64,000 nt of DNA, from positions 102,803 to 166,802 of the forward strand of contig WMCF01000021.1 of NCBI GenBank assembly GCA_009792885.1, in the 5' to 3' direction. Shown here piece after piece: positions 47,901 to 62,900 of this stretch. The notes below the pieces were generated by a model. It did not search any database. It was not told where the DNA came from and saw nothing but the letters and a program-made list of their open reading frames with translations. The DNA is from Eremophila alpestris peregrina. Taxonomy: Eukaryota; Chordata; Aves; Passeriformes; Alaudidae. Position 1 is the first letter of the stretch, and each line of letters starts with the position of its first letter. Made by a program: the position numbers and the translations under genes.

Positions 47901-50900
47901 GAGCAATGCTGTGCCTGGTGCAGTCTTTTCTTTTTCACCCAGCAGCAGAGAGTTCAGTATTCTTTGAGTCAGAGTTGTATCTGGGTCATCTTTTTTAGTA
48001 GCTATCAGTAGACATGCTTTATGTGAATTTGTCTTCATTTCTCCTCTTGAGAAAGCTGTTTGGTACCTCTTACAGTCCATGCTGTCTTTGATAAGCATTT
48101 TTTTAGTTTTGCTGTGCTCTTTTTTAGATGGTACAGCCATAATTTCATTAATGTTGATTCACTGTGAATTTCAGTAAAGGAATATTCTGGTGAACAACTT
48201 GTTATTTCTGTGGGTGCCCTGTGTTTTATGTCTCAAAATCTTAAAAGTGATTCAGATTTCACATGTGTCTGATAATTCATATATAGTAAATAAGTGTTGA
48301 CTATTTTTAAAAGTTAATTCCACTGTTAAGGTTCTGCACTTTAGCCTGTAAATGACTGTATAGATAATCAATCTATCTCTTTTATTTTCAGGAATCTGAG
48401 AGCCTGTGTGACAAGCTGCTCTTAAGACAAAGGATGAACTTGTTGTCCCAGATGTCTGCTGCACCTATAGACTGCTTGTTTAAGGTTAATAACTTCTATG
48501 GCAGAATATGTCTGTATTTGCATGTTTCATGTTTATATCCCTCCCTTTCTGCAGTTTTCTGGAATGTAATGAAGGGTTAATTACATTAGTACTGTGAAAT
48601 GAGTTTTACTAGATGCTAAAAGTGTCTTTTGAATCGAGTACATTTCTGTGCCCAAGCCTTACTGACATAATACAGTCTTACAGATTTCAGCACGTTATGT
48701 GAAATACAGAAGCAAATGAGGATGAAATGCTGCTGCTGTTGATATTGTGTGGCCCATTTAATGCACAGATGTGATATTGCTTGTGTCTGACAGCTTTTAG
48801 GGCTTGAAATTGGAAGAGTTTTCTGAAATAATTTAAATGTGGGCACCTGACAGCTACTTCATATTATCTGTTAATTTTATAGTGTCATTCTAAAAGAATT
48901 TTGCCTATACAAGGACACAAAGCAGAGCTTCTAATTATATATGTTCACAGCTTATGGCTGGAGACTCAGTAATTTTATAGACATGTTTTTGCACAGAGGG
49001 AGCTCAATTTCACGATTGAGTCTAAGGAGGACAATAGGAATTGTTGTAATTTTTTTATAGAAAGTGAAGTAAGCCAAGAACAGTTTCTTTTTAATACTGA
49101 ATGCCCATTAGGGGGTTTTGTGCAGTGACATTGTTCATTTCTGCTTTCTAATGTTTGAATACGTCTTTCATAATGGGTTCCTTTCATTTTGTGCACCAGA
49201 AAATTACTCTTGGCTTTTTCTTCTTAAAAGGAGCCCTTTTATATTGGTTTCTCATCCTCTCCTCTCCTGTTTTCTGCAGCACATAGCTTCAGGTGATCAG
49301 GAGGAAGTGGAGCGGCTGCTGAGTCAAGGTGACAGTGACAAGGACACGGTACAGCAGATGTGTCACCCGCTGTGTTACTGTGACAAGTGCGAGAGGCTGC
49401 TCTCTGGGTGAGCACCCCTCACCCCACAAATGCAGGGAAAGCTCTGGAGGAGCCTTTAGCTAAGATGTGCTTCAGAAAGTGTGCTGCTTTTGGTTGTAGA
49501 GGGATTTGGTAGCACTTGTAGTACACAGCATGTGTGTGTGGGGGTTGAAAAAGCAGAAGAAATATTGGGAGCATACAGAATCCTTTGGAACCCACCAGAT
49601 CTGTGATGGAGCCGGTGTGTCCTTTGAGAAACTTGGTGTTTCTTCTCTTGAATCAAACTTATAGATCTGGGACTAATATACTTTAAAAAATGTGAAGTTC
49701 TGTATAGAATCATTTGTCAATGTAAAAAGTTCCAAAATTGGGGTTTTGTCACCCTTGGCAGCTTTTCCCTTTCTCTCCTCCTTCCTACCACCGCCTGGGT
49801 AATTAAGGTGCTTTCAAACCGTTGTGTTTTCAAGGAAACTGAATGACCCTTCCATTATCACCCCGTTTTCCCGAGATGACCGGGGATACACTCCACTTCA
49901 CATCGCTGCTATTTGTGGTGAGTGGCCTTGCTGTTCTCCAGTGTTTCCTTCTCCTTTTGCTTTTGTATCTTTATGTCAGCCTGTTTTCCACCTTTGTATT
50001 AAAGTTAGAATTCTGCATTAAGTTGTGTTTTTGCTTCCTTGCTGTTTCTGTCTGAGCACAGACTGCAGTTGTATATTCTTTTAAGCTCAGTTTCTGATGG
50101 CCAAGTTATTCTTTGTTGGCTGACTGTTTATTTTGCCATAGTGATTACCACAGTGGTGCTTTCTTCAGCTTTGAAAAAAGTAAAAACGTGTGCTCAGACA
50201 CCAGTCTTGTTTTAAAGGACTGGCAGATTGAGAAATGACTTTTCTCTTTCCTGCAGCAGGCTGTGCGTTGTAATCTGTAACACCTGTATTGTAATGTTCA
50301 TTATGTAATTGATCTTCCTTTTATTAGAAGCTGTATTATTTTTTTAGTGGGTGGTTTCTTATTTACAATTTCCTTTTTTGTTATTATATTGACTCCAAAT
50401 ATTTTCTTTTGCTACTAGTAGGATACAAACATAGCTTGCTTTTAGCTGGAGGTTCTTTATGGGGCTTTGACCTTGAATAATTTGCCACAAAAAGCCCCAA
50501 ATACCAAAGCAGTGAATATGCAGTATGTGAAAACATGCAGAAATGCAGGGTATCTTGGTTTATAGGCGCTGTTTGCATTTGAAAAGCAGCAGTGTTGCTG
50601 TGCAAAGGTTACTCCTTTCTTTGAATGCCTCTTTCCCCAGGTCAGACTTCCTTAGTGGATTTACTGGTAGCCAAAGGAGCCGTTGTCAATGCCACAGATT
50701 ACCACGGTTCAGCCCCCCTGCACCTCGCCTGTCAGAAGGGATACCAAAATGTTACAGTAAGAACAACACCTAAATCATAAATACATCACTCTTCCTCAGC
50801 TCTTCACTGTTACTGCCATTGAGATCTTCTGGGCAGCTTTGAGCAGAACTGTGTAAGCTGTCAGAATGGAGGGTCTTTCATCATTATAGTCTGCAAGATA

Positions 50901-53900
50901 TTTTATTTTTTCTTGTACTGCAAGGTTTTCAGCCATTGGTAATAACCAACTGGCAGCTCTGCATGCCTGGTAATTCATCCACTTCATTAACACAAATGTC
51001 CAATCCATAATGCAAGTGGAGAGCAGCTCTGCTCTTGCTTGAGACAGAACAACCATTGCAGTCCTTGGGCTGAGTTAAATGCTTTACACTGTGCTTAGGA
51101 TAGACTGTAACTACAGTAATTATTGTCTGCTTGAATTTAATATATGTGATATTCTTCAATTAGCATTGTTGAAATTAAACTGTGTCTTCACTTGCATAGG
51201 CTCTTGAAATGTGAGGTAGATGATACTGTGAATATATTGCAGTGTCATTTTTTTCCATTAAAATTCTGAAAATGTAGGAAGAGACTTTTTGATTCTCAGG
51301 GTAGGGCACAAACAGTGCTGCAGTGCCAAGAGGGTGGTGTCTGAAACAGGAGGCAGAGCTGGTGTCTCATGAAGTGCTTCATCATGCCAGAACCCTAAAG
51401 GAATCTGCAGGGCAATAATTGTTTGTACATTAATATTTTAGTTACTTAAATGTCTACTTCTGTTTTGCTTTTAAGCTGCTCTTACTGCACTACAAGGCAA
51501 GTACTGATGTTCAGGACAATAATGGAAATACCCCACTTCATTTAGCCTGCACTTACGGTCATGAGGATGTAAGTAATTGTTTTGTAACAAACCAAATGGG
51601 CATTCCAATAGAACAGAATTAAACTGATGCAAATTAGCACTAAACTTACATATTTCTAAAAGTAAATAAAAATATTTGAAGGCTTAATTGTTTAATGCTC
51701 TAAATGAGAACTTTATTTGGTAGTTCGTAGCAGTTTTTAATGTGAGTTCACATTAAAGAGAGCAGTGCTTTGCAAATGTAGTTATTTAACTCTTTATTTA
51801 ATGGCACTGAACCACTAAAGCCTGCTCTTTTGGTAATGGGTTACATGAGCAGCAAACAATAAAAACAAACCTTTTAGGGTTGTGCCTGTTGTCTGAACTG
51901 AGACACAACACTATAATTTATTGATGGCTTTCCTTTCCTCCCCAGTGTGTGAAGGCTTTAGTGTACTATGATGTGCATTCCTGCAGACTGGACATTGGCA
52001 ATGAGAAGGGAGACACTCCTCTGCACATTGCTGCTCGCTGGGGCTACCAGGGCATCATTGAAGTGCTCCTGCAGAATGGGGCAAACCCAGAAATCCAGAA
52101 CAGGATGAAAGAGACTTCCCTCCAGTGTGCTTTAAATTCCAAGGTACTCCTCTCTCTCTTCCAGCCTGAGCTCTTTCTGGTGCAGCACCACAGAGATGTA
52201 GGACTTCACTGCTAATAGGTTTCACTATTAAAGACAAAAGGTGTGTCTCACCCTGAGGAGGAAAGGTCCCATTTTAACCCCAGCAGTGGGAATACACTTT
52301 GTGGGATAGAACATGAACTTGTAAATGGGTACTTTTAACCTGCTCAGTCATGATCTGTTACTAATTATTAGGTTGTCAGCTAATTTGTGTTGCAGTCAGT
52401 AGATTCCTTTATAAGTGGAGTCACACTGGTTCTCTTTAATACTTTTATGCAGATTTTGTCATTGATGGAATTAAACTACCTAACATTTGAAAGAGGACAG
52501 AGTGCTTCTGAGGTAACAGCCCATTGCTGAACTGCTTCTTGCCTTTGCTTAACCTTAATTTGATCTTTAACCTTTTCTGGTTGGTTGGTTGTTTGATTAA
52601 TTTTTATATGTTTTTTCCCAACTGTAAGTCACCACTTAGGTCTCCTCAGCACTCAGCAGAAACTTTCAGCAGAGGATCATCTGTCTCAAGCCTGTCATCA
52701 GCATCAACTGATTTAAGGCAAGAAGAAGCAAAGAACAATTCTAAAGAGGTAAGGCTGAGGTTTTGGCAATAAGCAAAGTGAAGGGAGCTAGAAGAGTGAT
52801 CATTTGTCACAATGTTTTAAACTGCATCTTCAGGAACAGCCTTGTGTCTGGTTTGGAAATGGTAACTGCTGTCCTCAGGGGCTTGTCATCTCAGCCCCTG
52901 AGCTCTTATTTTTGTGTGGTTTCAACTGCTCTGTTGGTTATTTCTGGGGAAAATTCACCATCTCTGAAGTAGTTGTTCATATTTACTGAAGTTAACTGTG
53001 TAATTTGAGGATTTGTTGAGGTTTACCAAAGAACAGAGGCAGTCAGTGCCCCAAGGACATGGCTGGCCCATGCAGGATTTAAGTGCCACAGCTTACAAAA
53101 TCTGTCAGGGAAAAGAGACTAGAACAGGCATGCTGCAAACAGCAAACTGGGGTGTTAAAACATGCTTTCAAAATAGGCATGGGAATCCATTTTGTAACAA
53201 GTGAAGAAGTCCAGACTATATATTAAATATCTTGCATGTATGTGTTTGCTGATTTTGCTCTGTTCACATCAGATGGCATCCTCTGAATTTTTTCCTGTGG
53301 GATCTCATTTCACACTTTGTTACCGCTTCCCAAGACTGTCACACACCACTCATTCTGATGCTTCTTTTTATTTTGCCTAGTCTGCCTATTCATTTTTTTC
53401 CAAGCTGACCTCCTAAGTATGTTTGTTATCACCACTACATGCTAATTCTTCCTTTTCCTGCTATTAAGAGGTTCTTCTTTTGCCAGAAGTTTCAGTTTTC
53501 TAAAAATATTGAAGAAACACAAATATATGCATTTTGACTGGGCAATGATTTCACACTTGAGTTGCTCTGTGAGGGGCTCAGTGTGGGGCTGTCCCTCCCT
53601 GTTTGTACGGAGTCAAGCACTCTAAAGAAGTTCTTTTCATAGATTGAGGATTTCTTTTTCTTTGAAGGAACAAATTTATCACCCCCAAGTGCTAAGACTG
53701 TAGTTCAAACCAGGGAAAAAGATTACAAACTGCTTACACCTGAGGTCCTTGGGGTTAATGACCCTCTGTGTAATCCAGCTTTAGTTCATTTCTGTTTGCC
53801 AAGTTTCACCTGGGCTCCCTGCTGCTAAACTGATAATGGTCAGTTTTCCAGATTTCAAGGTTTGCACCTTGCATTAAGGGGATCCAGTCATATCTTTATT

Positions 53901-56900
53901 AATATTATCAATACTGAATTAAACTCTTAAATGAGCCAGTCATAGTGGCTTGTTTATTATGACTTAGAAAAGAGAGTGAAAGAGCCAGGATTGTAAATTT
54001 GGGACTTGCTCTGTTGGAACTAAAATCTCCATGCACAGTTTCTGTTCAGCAGCTGAAAAACTGGTGAAAAATTCACCATGCAGGTGAATTGGAAATTTGT
54101 TCCTTCTATTTTTACATTTAAAGGAAGGTTCTGTTCCATGGAAGAGTGAGAAAATCAACTGGAAAGATGGGGAAATGCATGTAGCAGACATTTTGCCCTA
54201 AGTACTCTTAATAAATTATCTATAAGCTGCATAACAAATGTTGTACCACTGCTGGGGCCTGAGGCAGCTTTTAGTACTTTAAGAAAGTTGCTATTTTTGG
54301 AAAGAAATTATCAGAGCTTGTGGGTCACTGCTATTATTGTTAGGCCTCTTGTATGGCATAAGATGACTCCTGAAATATCCTTAAGACCTTTACATTCTCC
54401 AGTGACATTATTCTGTATGGTTAGGGGAAATTTTAGGGAGGCACAGACCTCCCTGCTGTGTATAGTCCATTTTAGCTGTATTTGTGGAGAGGTTGGGATT
54501 CAGCTCACACTTCTGGAAGACAGAAGTTGTTTTCATTTCAGACATCCATTTCCCCTCCTTGGTCAGTGGAGGAAGTTAACTGCAGAGAGGAGTTCACCTC
54601 AGCCATGCTTGGTTGGGCCTGAGCTGCACTCAGGTGTTCTTTGTTGACTGCATTCTGTTCTGTAGTTACCAGGGAGGGAATTTAAATGCCTGGCTGAGAT
54701 TTTGACAGCTGACTTTTAGACATTGAAAGTTAGGGAAATAAATCAAAGAATCATAGATTCTGCCTGGAATGACCAGTGCATGACTTCATGCTGTAATAGA
54801 AAGAGAGTAATAAAACCAAACTTAGCAATATTCCTAAGAAGAGATAAAAATTGAGAGGTTTAATCTGGCCTCTGATCTTTCAGCTGTTTGTGTCCTGTTC
54901 TTCATCTAAAACCCTGAAGAAAGAGATCAGAGCAATAAAACACAAACTTCAGTCTCATTCTTCCTTGTTTGCCTTGCCAGGCATCACTGTTAGCCTCAGC
55001 AAGGTGCTCATTCCCATATGAAGGTTGACACGTGACTGAAGTTGTCACTCCATGACATCTCCAGCTTGCAAGGTGTTCTTTACTGTGTTGGAGCACTTGC
55101 AAGAACAGGACAGGACTGCTGGGAGATGTTCCCAGAGCTTTACTGCCATAATATCAGTGTCAGTACCAGGTTTAAGAAAACACAAACATGGCAATAGCTC
55201 ACATCTTGCCAGAAGCAGCCAGCAGCCCAAGATCTCTTTGTTACATGGCATTTTAAAAGTTTTTCAGCCATTTTTAGGATATTGCTAAAGCTTACAGACA
55301 ACTGTTTTAGCCAATTACCAAAAGCACACCTACACCTGCTTCAAACAATGCTTTCTTGTTATGCTTTGAATTAACAATACATAATATTCCATTATTCAAC
55401 TTAAAACTTTCTACTGTCTTGCTGAGCATATTCTTCTGTGGTCTCAATGTTTATCATGGCCAAGCCTAAGACTCACATTGTTTAATGTCCTTGCTTGCTG
55501 TATTTTTGTATCTTCTCTGCTTTCTGAATTTGCAGCTGCAGCTAGCTCTAAATTCTGTTCTCTTTTTGTTTCTGAGGCCTGCTTTATCAGTTCCTAAAAG
55601 CCTTCTTACCTTTACTATTTCCCACACTTTACTATTGGAACAAGTGTGTTTAGCCATTAGCATCTTTGGTGGTTCCAGCACAGTGCTGGAATAATGTGCT
55701 GTAATGCTGAACCAAACTTTCACAAAGCTTCTGAAATGACTCTTGGCACTCTGCAGAGTCGTTGGGAGAATTGGGAGAGGACTGAGGGATTCTCCCTGCC
55801 CTTCTGCTGCCACCTTTCCTATTCCCATCAGCTTGGATCTCAACTCCTTCATGTGAGAGTAGAGAGTTAGAGAAGTGAAGGGACAATGAATCTCCTGCTA
55901 CTGCTTTCATGAGCAGCCTGAGGGCTCAGGGGAATGCAGCAGTGCTCTGCAGAGCACCTTGCACCTCTCCTTCCCTCCTGTGTCTCTTGTCCCTCTGCAG
56001 AGCTCCTGGGCAGGTGAGCAGTGGAGCCCTGGCTTGACCTTACACTTCAGTGGGCTCATGCTGGTGCTTGTCCCACTGCACACCCTTTGATATTTAGATC
56101 TTTCCAGATTTTAAGTAACAAATTTCATACCTGAAGTCAAGCTAGATATGTAAATGTTTGGGTTTCAGCACAGGATTAAACCAGTTATCTGCAGATGTCA
56201 AGGTAACAATTGGAAAGCATCTTTTTAATCCTGAACTGTTGTTTCGCAGATAGCACAGTGAAACTGCCATCCTTTGTGTTCCTGGTAGCACAGAGTAGCT
56301 CAGCAAGAGTCCAAGTTGGTGTAATTAGGGTGGGAATTTGCCTTGAGCAGGGATTTGTATTGTTGGGTTCACACAGAAATGCAGAGGGCAGCAGCTGCTG
56401 GAGCACCATGATAATACATATCAGTTTACATGGCTTTGGTTGTGGTGGGCCACACAGCCTCAGTTCAGATAAGTACTGTTTAACTGAGCAAGGCAGAGAT
56501 CATCAAATGGCCACAGGCCTTGTCCAGTTTTTCTGTTTCATAAAGGAAGAAGGTTTTTCCTTTAAAACTTTATCAATAAATATGAAATGGGCCAGCAGTA
56601 ATCCTACTGCATGAGCTTAGGAGGTCAGCAAAGGACACAGGATTTTCTGTGTTCTGCTTAATACCAATACTGACAAAGCAAATAAATAATTTTCTTCATA
56701 CACAGGTGGAAAAACTCCTGAGAGCAGTTGCTGATGGAGATCTGGAAATGGTGAGTGTTGATGTGGCTCTTCATATTATTGAATTCCATTTTATCTCATT
56801 CAAATTGAGGAAGTTACTTGGAAGTAGTATCAAGTGGAGAATTTGGGTAATAACCTCACATAAAGAGGAAATTGAGGTGACACTAGTCAGCACAGAGATA

Positions 56901-59900
56901 CTATTTGTGGGGCACACAATGTGTAGCTTGGATTTCACCTCAAATGGCAGCTGATGGCTATAATAATACCAGTTTCAGAGGTGATGTTCTGAAATTTGTG
57001 GTACCACCTGTCTTGACTATTTTTTTATCTATTATTGCCTTTATCCCTTAAAAAATAAGATGCTTCCAGTGTCATTCTACTGAAAAATTGAAGATTACAC
57101 AGGAATCTTTAGGAGTTTTGCTTTTGGAAATGTGTATAAGGCTGTAGATTTCTTGATTTTCTTGTAGTTCACAGAACAAGACCATAAAGCTGTGTGAGAA
57201 TGCAGGTTTGCTCTGCTGGGTGCATGTTCTGAAAAACCTCTTTGGGTTTGGTTTGTACCAGGAGTTACAAATGCCAATGAAGCCTCATAGAGTCAACAGA
57301 AAATAGGAAACCCATGTTACAAAATATGTGCCATGTTAATACTGTTTCTCTTATGTTTTATTCCACTGAGATAATAGCAATAATTTATCAGCTGACAGAG
57401 CACAGAACTGTTCAGTTGTTGAGTACACATCATTATCCTAGGTTACAATGTGACTTTATATAAGTAATTATTTCCAAGGCAGCCCTTAGGTCATTTCAGG
57501 AAGCAGTAACATGGACAGTGGTGATATTTGCCCTCTTCCTGGCCAGTGGTAAATGTGCATGTAATATTTGTTACAACTGCAAATGTGCAGTGAACTTTTC
57601 ACCCACTCTGTGAAAATCTAAACGTCAAGAAAATTAAATGTAGTGCTATCACTTGCTGGAAAATTAGTATCTAGCACTGCTCAATAGATACCAGCAATGA
57701 AAAGCACATAGAAACCCAGTCTGTGCATGCAAATGACAGAATCACCTTTTGTGCCTTTCCTTTCCTCATTACTGAAGTTCATGTGAAGCTGTTCATAGAA
57801 GGACACTTATCCAAACTGGATGACAAAAGTTACAGATTGCATATCTATTAAAAAACCAGGGGTATTTAAAAACTCTGACCTTTCTATCTCCATAGGAACA
57901 GCCTCAGCAACCAGGTCATTAGGGCTGCTGCAGATGTTTGCTGTGGCAGCCACCTGAGCTCTGCAAGAGGAGACATTAACAAAGTGCTGTGAAATTGGAA
58001 GATTAAAAAAAATAAACATTATGATGTGATTGGTGTTGTCTCAGCATAGCTACTGGATTTGGTGCTCTCCCTTGTACCCAGCCTGTCCAGTGGAAAGGAA
58101 ATGTGTAAATTTACCACAGGAAAAAAGCAAATCTCTTGTCTGAAATAGGTGTTGTGGAGCAGCTGGAAGGTTGGAGTGAGAGCACAGAGACCCACCCAAA
58201 GTGCTCATCTGAGTATTCCAAAGTAACCCAGCAGTGTAAAGAGCCTTGCAGGTGACAAGTTGCCTGCCAAATGAGACTGGACAATCTCCTGAGGTGGCTC
58301 AGTGTGTGTCTGCTTGAAAGTACAGTTAATATTTTGGCAAAAAATGCCTTTACATCACGAAGAATGGCTGCTGCAGTGTAATTATAAAGAGATGTACAGG
58401 AGTAGTGTGTTCAGGTTTTTGGGAGACACTGGTATCAGTGTGTTGGGAGCTGTGCCCTGGATAATGAGAGCAGCAGTTCTGGGCTGTCACAGGAGGAAGT
58501 CAGTTGTGAGATCTTGGTGAGTCTGAGGGAAAGGGGGAAGTGCAGTGACAGTTCTGCTCATTTTAGACACGGACAAATGTAGCAAGGAGTAAAGCTGTGC
58601 TGAGCTGCCTCCATAAACAGGCAGGCTTGAGAGAAGATTCCCTTTACTCCAGAGAACGATGTGGAATTTGCAGGGAAAGCAATATTCTGTGAAAAGCATC
58701 CCTTTTCAGGCTCAAATGTGTTCTCATTCAGAATCAGATATGGGGCCCTTCCTGGCTGTCCCAGGGTTTGTTGTAGCTGCATGTGTTTAAGTGGCTAGGA
58801 CATGGATGTGTTGTTTTCCCAGAGTTCAGTGGTGAGGAGCAGAACCTGTGACAAGTGTGAGAATCAGCAGAGTGGGAGGGATGTCTCAGAAATCCCACTG
58901 CTCCCATTCCCTTGGGCTGGCAGCTGTAGAGCTCTTTGGCTTGGTCCAGTAGTAATGGAGACAATGCAGTCACTGCTAATTCTAAAATGTCTTTAGTGAA
59001 ATGTAGATTAATCAATTTCAAGATAAAAATGTACAGCTTCAACAGCTTTTTTTTGTTTTTGAATGAAATGTAATGTAAAATTTACTTGCCCTAAGCATCA
59101 CTGTTTGCAGCTTGCACATGAATGCCCTGAGCCCTAAGACTTCACTGAAGGGCCTCTCTCTCAAGAGTGAGGCATTGTACATTGAGGGAACAGTGAAACT
59201 GTCCCACTCCTGAGAAGTGACAGACCTAAGGAAAGTCAGTGCCCCTGCAAGGTTTTGGGTATCAGTTAAATGTTGTCATTCCTTATGTGCTTTAAAGAAA
59301 AAGATGAAACAAAATGCACATTGATGTGAGCTGGCACAAATCATCTGAGCTGAAAGGATTTGGAGAGTGGCTGAACACTGAGGTTGTGATTAGGCAGCAG
59401 GAAGTCATTTCTACTGCACTGCTGTACTTGGAGAACTTCTGGCTGCTTTGTCAACAATAACATTGAATTTTAAATTTGGCTGTGTGCAGCTGATGGCAGG
59501 AGGTGGCTGTGTGCTCTCTGAGATACTCACAGGTGTGTGTTTGTCAAATCTGACCTGTCCACATGCAGATGTGTTAGCACATGGAACTCCTGCACTCTGT
59601 AAAGGCCTTGCTTCTTCTGCCAGGTCCGTTACCTCCTGGGATGGATGGAAGAGGATTTGGAAGATGAGGATGACACAGCCAGTACATCAAAACCAGAACT
59701 CTGCCATCCATTATGCCAGTGCTCAAAATGTGGGCCAGCACAAAAGGTTGGAATATTCATTCTGTAAAAAGAATAATGTATGTTCTTGGAATGTAAGCTT
59801 GATCTCCAGGGCAGTAGCATTCATATTGCCCAGCATCTCTGACTCTCAGTCTAACAGGAAACTAAATACAGATTTTCACACTTCATCTGATGGTATGAAG

Positions 59901-62900
59901 TTTTTTAATTGAACTGTTGAAAATTTTGGGTACAGGAACAGTGTTCATGGACTTATTCAATGTTTAGTGGGTTGAGAAACCTTCACAGTTTGCTTTCAGG
60001 ATAAGAGGAGTGCTGTCACGAGAGTTTGAGCAATTTTTAATAAACATTCTTTTCTAAACCTCTAGTTCTCTTTAGTTCACACTGCTACTGGCACAGGACA
60101 TCTACTCACCTGCTAGTAATCAGTTCAGCAAGGAATACCTGCTAATCCCAGAATCCATGTAATGCTGATAAAGTCTTTTTTTAAATTGCATGGCATCTTT
60201 TCCACAAGCCATATCTAAAGCCTCTTCAGAGATTAGACATAATTACAAAGACTTTCTTTTCAGTTGCAAAAATTTCTTTCCCCCAATTTACCACACTCTA
60301 GAGTAGAAGGAGGCTTTACAATACACTCTTTTTATGGGTTTTTTTTGTTTGTTATTTTGTGTTGTGTGTGGGTTTTTTGTGGAGTTTTTGTTTGTTTTGT
60401 TTTTGTGGGTTTGTTTGTTTTTAGTTTGGTGTTTTTATGTGTATGTGTTTTTGTTTGGTATTGTTGTTTTAAATGAGGAGCAATTCCAGCTTTGTGGAAA
60501 TGAAAATTCCATAACTTGCCTTCCAGGAGGTGTCTCAAGGGGTACATGACTGGATAAGTCATTGCAAAATAAATCTAAGTGCAGATTTTCAGTTTATTGG
60601 CTACTTTGGGGTTAACAGCACTGGGAGATGGCTTAACTTCTAAATTCCCTGCTGCCACCACACGTTTATTTTGTGCAGGCTTAGAGTGTGCTGTTGTCCT
60701 TAAATGCTTCACATTCACCCCGTGCTTTGTTCCCTGCTCCTGGGTGTCCCTGTGCCTCAGGACACAGATCATGTGCTAAAGGTGCCAGGGCTCCTAAAGC
60801 TCATTTTATTGCTGGCAGAGAGGGGAATGACATCTGCTGTGGAATTTACTTGTCTGCTGAATGAGAAGGAATTGTTAACTAACCCTAAGCCCTGTGTTAG
60901 GCAGGCACACGTTGAAAGCACAGAATGAAAGGTTGTGCACCTCTGTAAATCTCAGGCAGCCACAGTTTGCAGGAGGAGTGACAGGGGATGTTCATTCTGT
61001 ACATCTGGGGATACTGCCCTCCAGGTGCTTTCCTTGTCCTGGCTCCCCAGGGGATTCTGCTCTCTGGGCCACTCTTGCTTCCAAATGAATGAAATTAATT
61101 TTAGTTTGTATCCTTACAGCCCCAAGTTTCATGTAGCATTAAGAGGTGTTTATTGTCTGTCTCAAAGAGCATAAATATCTGTTTAAATGAAAGTAACTCA
61201 CTAACACAGCCTCATATCCATTAGGAGCATCCTAAAAACTTCCAGTTTTACTTATGTTTCAACCTGTGCTGCTTTACCCTCTTCTTAACATCATGAATAC
61301 TTTGCCTGGAATTACTCTCCATGAAGTTATCATGTTGGAAGAAAAGAGATAACAATAAAAGCAATTTTCTGTTGAAATATACTCCCAAGCTGCTCTGCTT
61401 TACTGACTTTTTCTGAAGGCCTCAAGTTAGGCTCTAGCAGAGTTTCTTGTAATGCCCATCTACATTTTACATAAACCGAGCAGGTATTTGGCTGTTTCAT
61501 TAACGAGAGCATGACTGTTTTTGTGGTTCTGTTGTGACAGAAGTTCTCCAGGAGCTGTGCCAGCGGGCTGGGGGTGAACGTGTGCAGCCAGGAGGGTGTG
61601 ACCCCGCTGCACATGGCAGCCCTGCAGGGCCACAGCGAGCTGCTGGCACTGCTGCTGCAGCACGGCGCCCGCGCCAGCGCCACCGACTGCCGCCTGGCTG
61701 CACCCCTGCACCTGGCCTGCCAGAGGGGACACTGCCAGGTAACTGCCAGCCTGGGGCTCGGGGGGAACAGCCTGCCTGGGAGCGAGGGGCATCCTTACTG
61801 ATGGGCCTCTGGGGTACCCCTGGGGCAGGACAGGAGCCTGGCCGGGGCTGCACCCAAGGTGGGCTAAAATGGACACAAAAATGGACCCAAAATGGTCACA
61901 AAATGGACCTCCAGTCACAAGGTCTCATGCTTTTATAAGTTTTGGTCCATTTGCAAATTTGGCTTCAGGTTATGGAGCCCCACCCTTCTAGTTTTCTCTC
62001 TTCAGCCCACCATCGTTTATGCTTTTGGATCTGACTCAGTGTCCTTGGTCTTCAGCAGGGAAAGGATTTGATTTGTCTCCCTGCTCTATGAAGAAAACTG
62101 ACTGACACTTAATATGAGGCTCAGAACTGCACCCCTACTGTAAAAAAAAAAAATTATGTTGCCTATTTATGATAGGCAGCACAGAATCTGAAAGACATGA
62201 AAGTCAAACTTAAGGCATCGTGCCCTGGGCACAGCTCGCTGACACCTGGGCACCCACAGAGAGCTGCCTGGGGAATCAGCAATAGGCCAAACCAGGAACA
62301 GGGAAATGAGTTTGGTGGTTCTGGTTTTTGAATTTCAGTGTCTCAAATCTCAGGTGGAAAGAGGAACTTTGAGCTGAAATCATTTCAGTAGACATCTTTT
62401 CTTTATAAATGACTTAAAATACTGGTCTAATGCAAGTAGTGCAAAAACCTTCTGTTGTACTTCAAATGCTTTAAACACCCCTTGTGCAGCTGAATCTTCT
62501 GTGTGAATTCCTGTGTACTTTCCTCTCTAGGTTATGTTTATTTGGTACCTTCAGTAGCCACAGAATTAAATAGTGACTGTAATCTCAACTCCTTTAATTA
62601 GATCATGAGCCAAGTGCAGCTTTGAGGCAGCAGATCCCTCACTTCAAGTCACAGAAGCAAAAGCAGTGAAGGAGAAGAGTGAACCCGTGGGAGGAGGGTG
62701 TCAGTACAGGGGGGAGAGTAAATGAGACAGGAAAATAACAAACATGAAAAAGCAGGGGCAGGCAGGCAAAAGGAAAGATGCAGAAAAGCAGAAAATTAGG
62801 GTTTTAAAAATAAGGAGCTGAAGACTGCAGGAGGGAGAAAAAGAGAATTTTGAAAATGATGGGAAGACAAAGCACTAAGGAAGCAAGAAAAAACTAGAAT

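Noticed and set aside
55466..55852. 128-codon minus-strand frame in an ANKRD27 intron
   Set aside because: No recognisable domain, no splice or promoter context, and a length that can occur by chance in 64 kb.
59448..59912. 154-codon plus-strand frame
   Set aside because: Covers ANKRD27 exon 21 in the wrong frame. The frame with the [10 protein letters not shown] motif is the coding one.
61460..61918. 152-codon minus-strand frame over ANKRD27 exon 22
   Set aside because: Antisense to a GC-rich ankyrin exon; reads as the complement of repeat codons.
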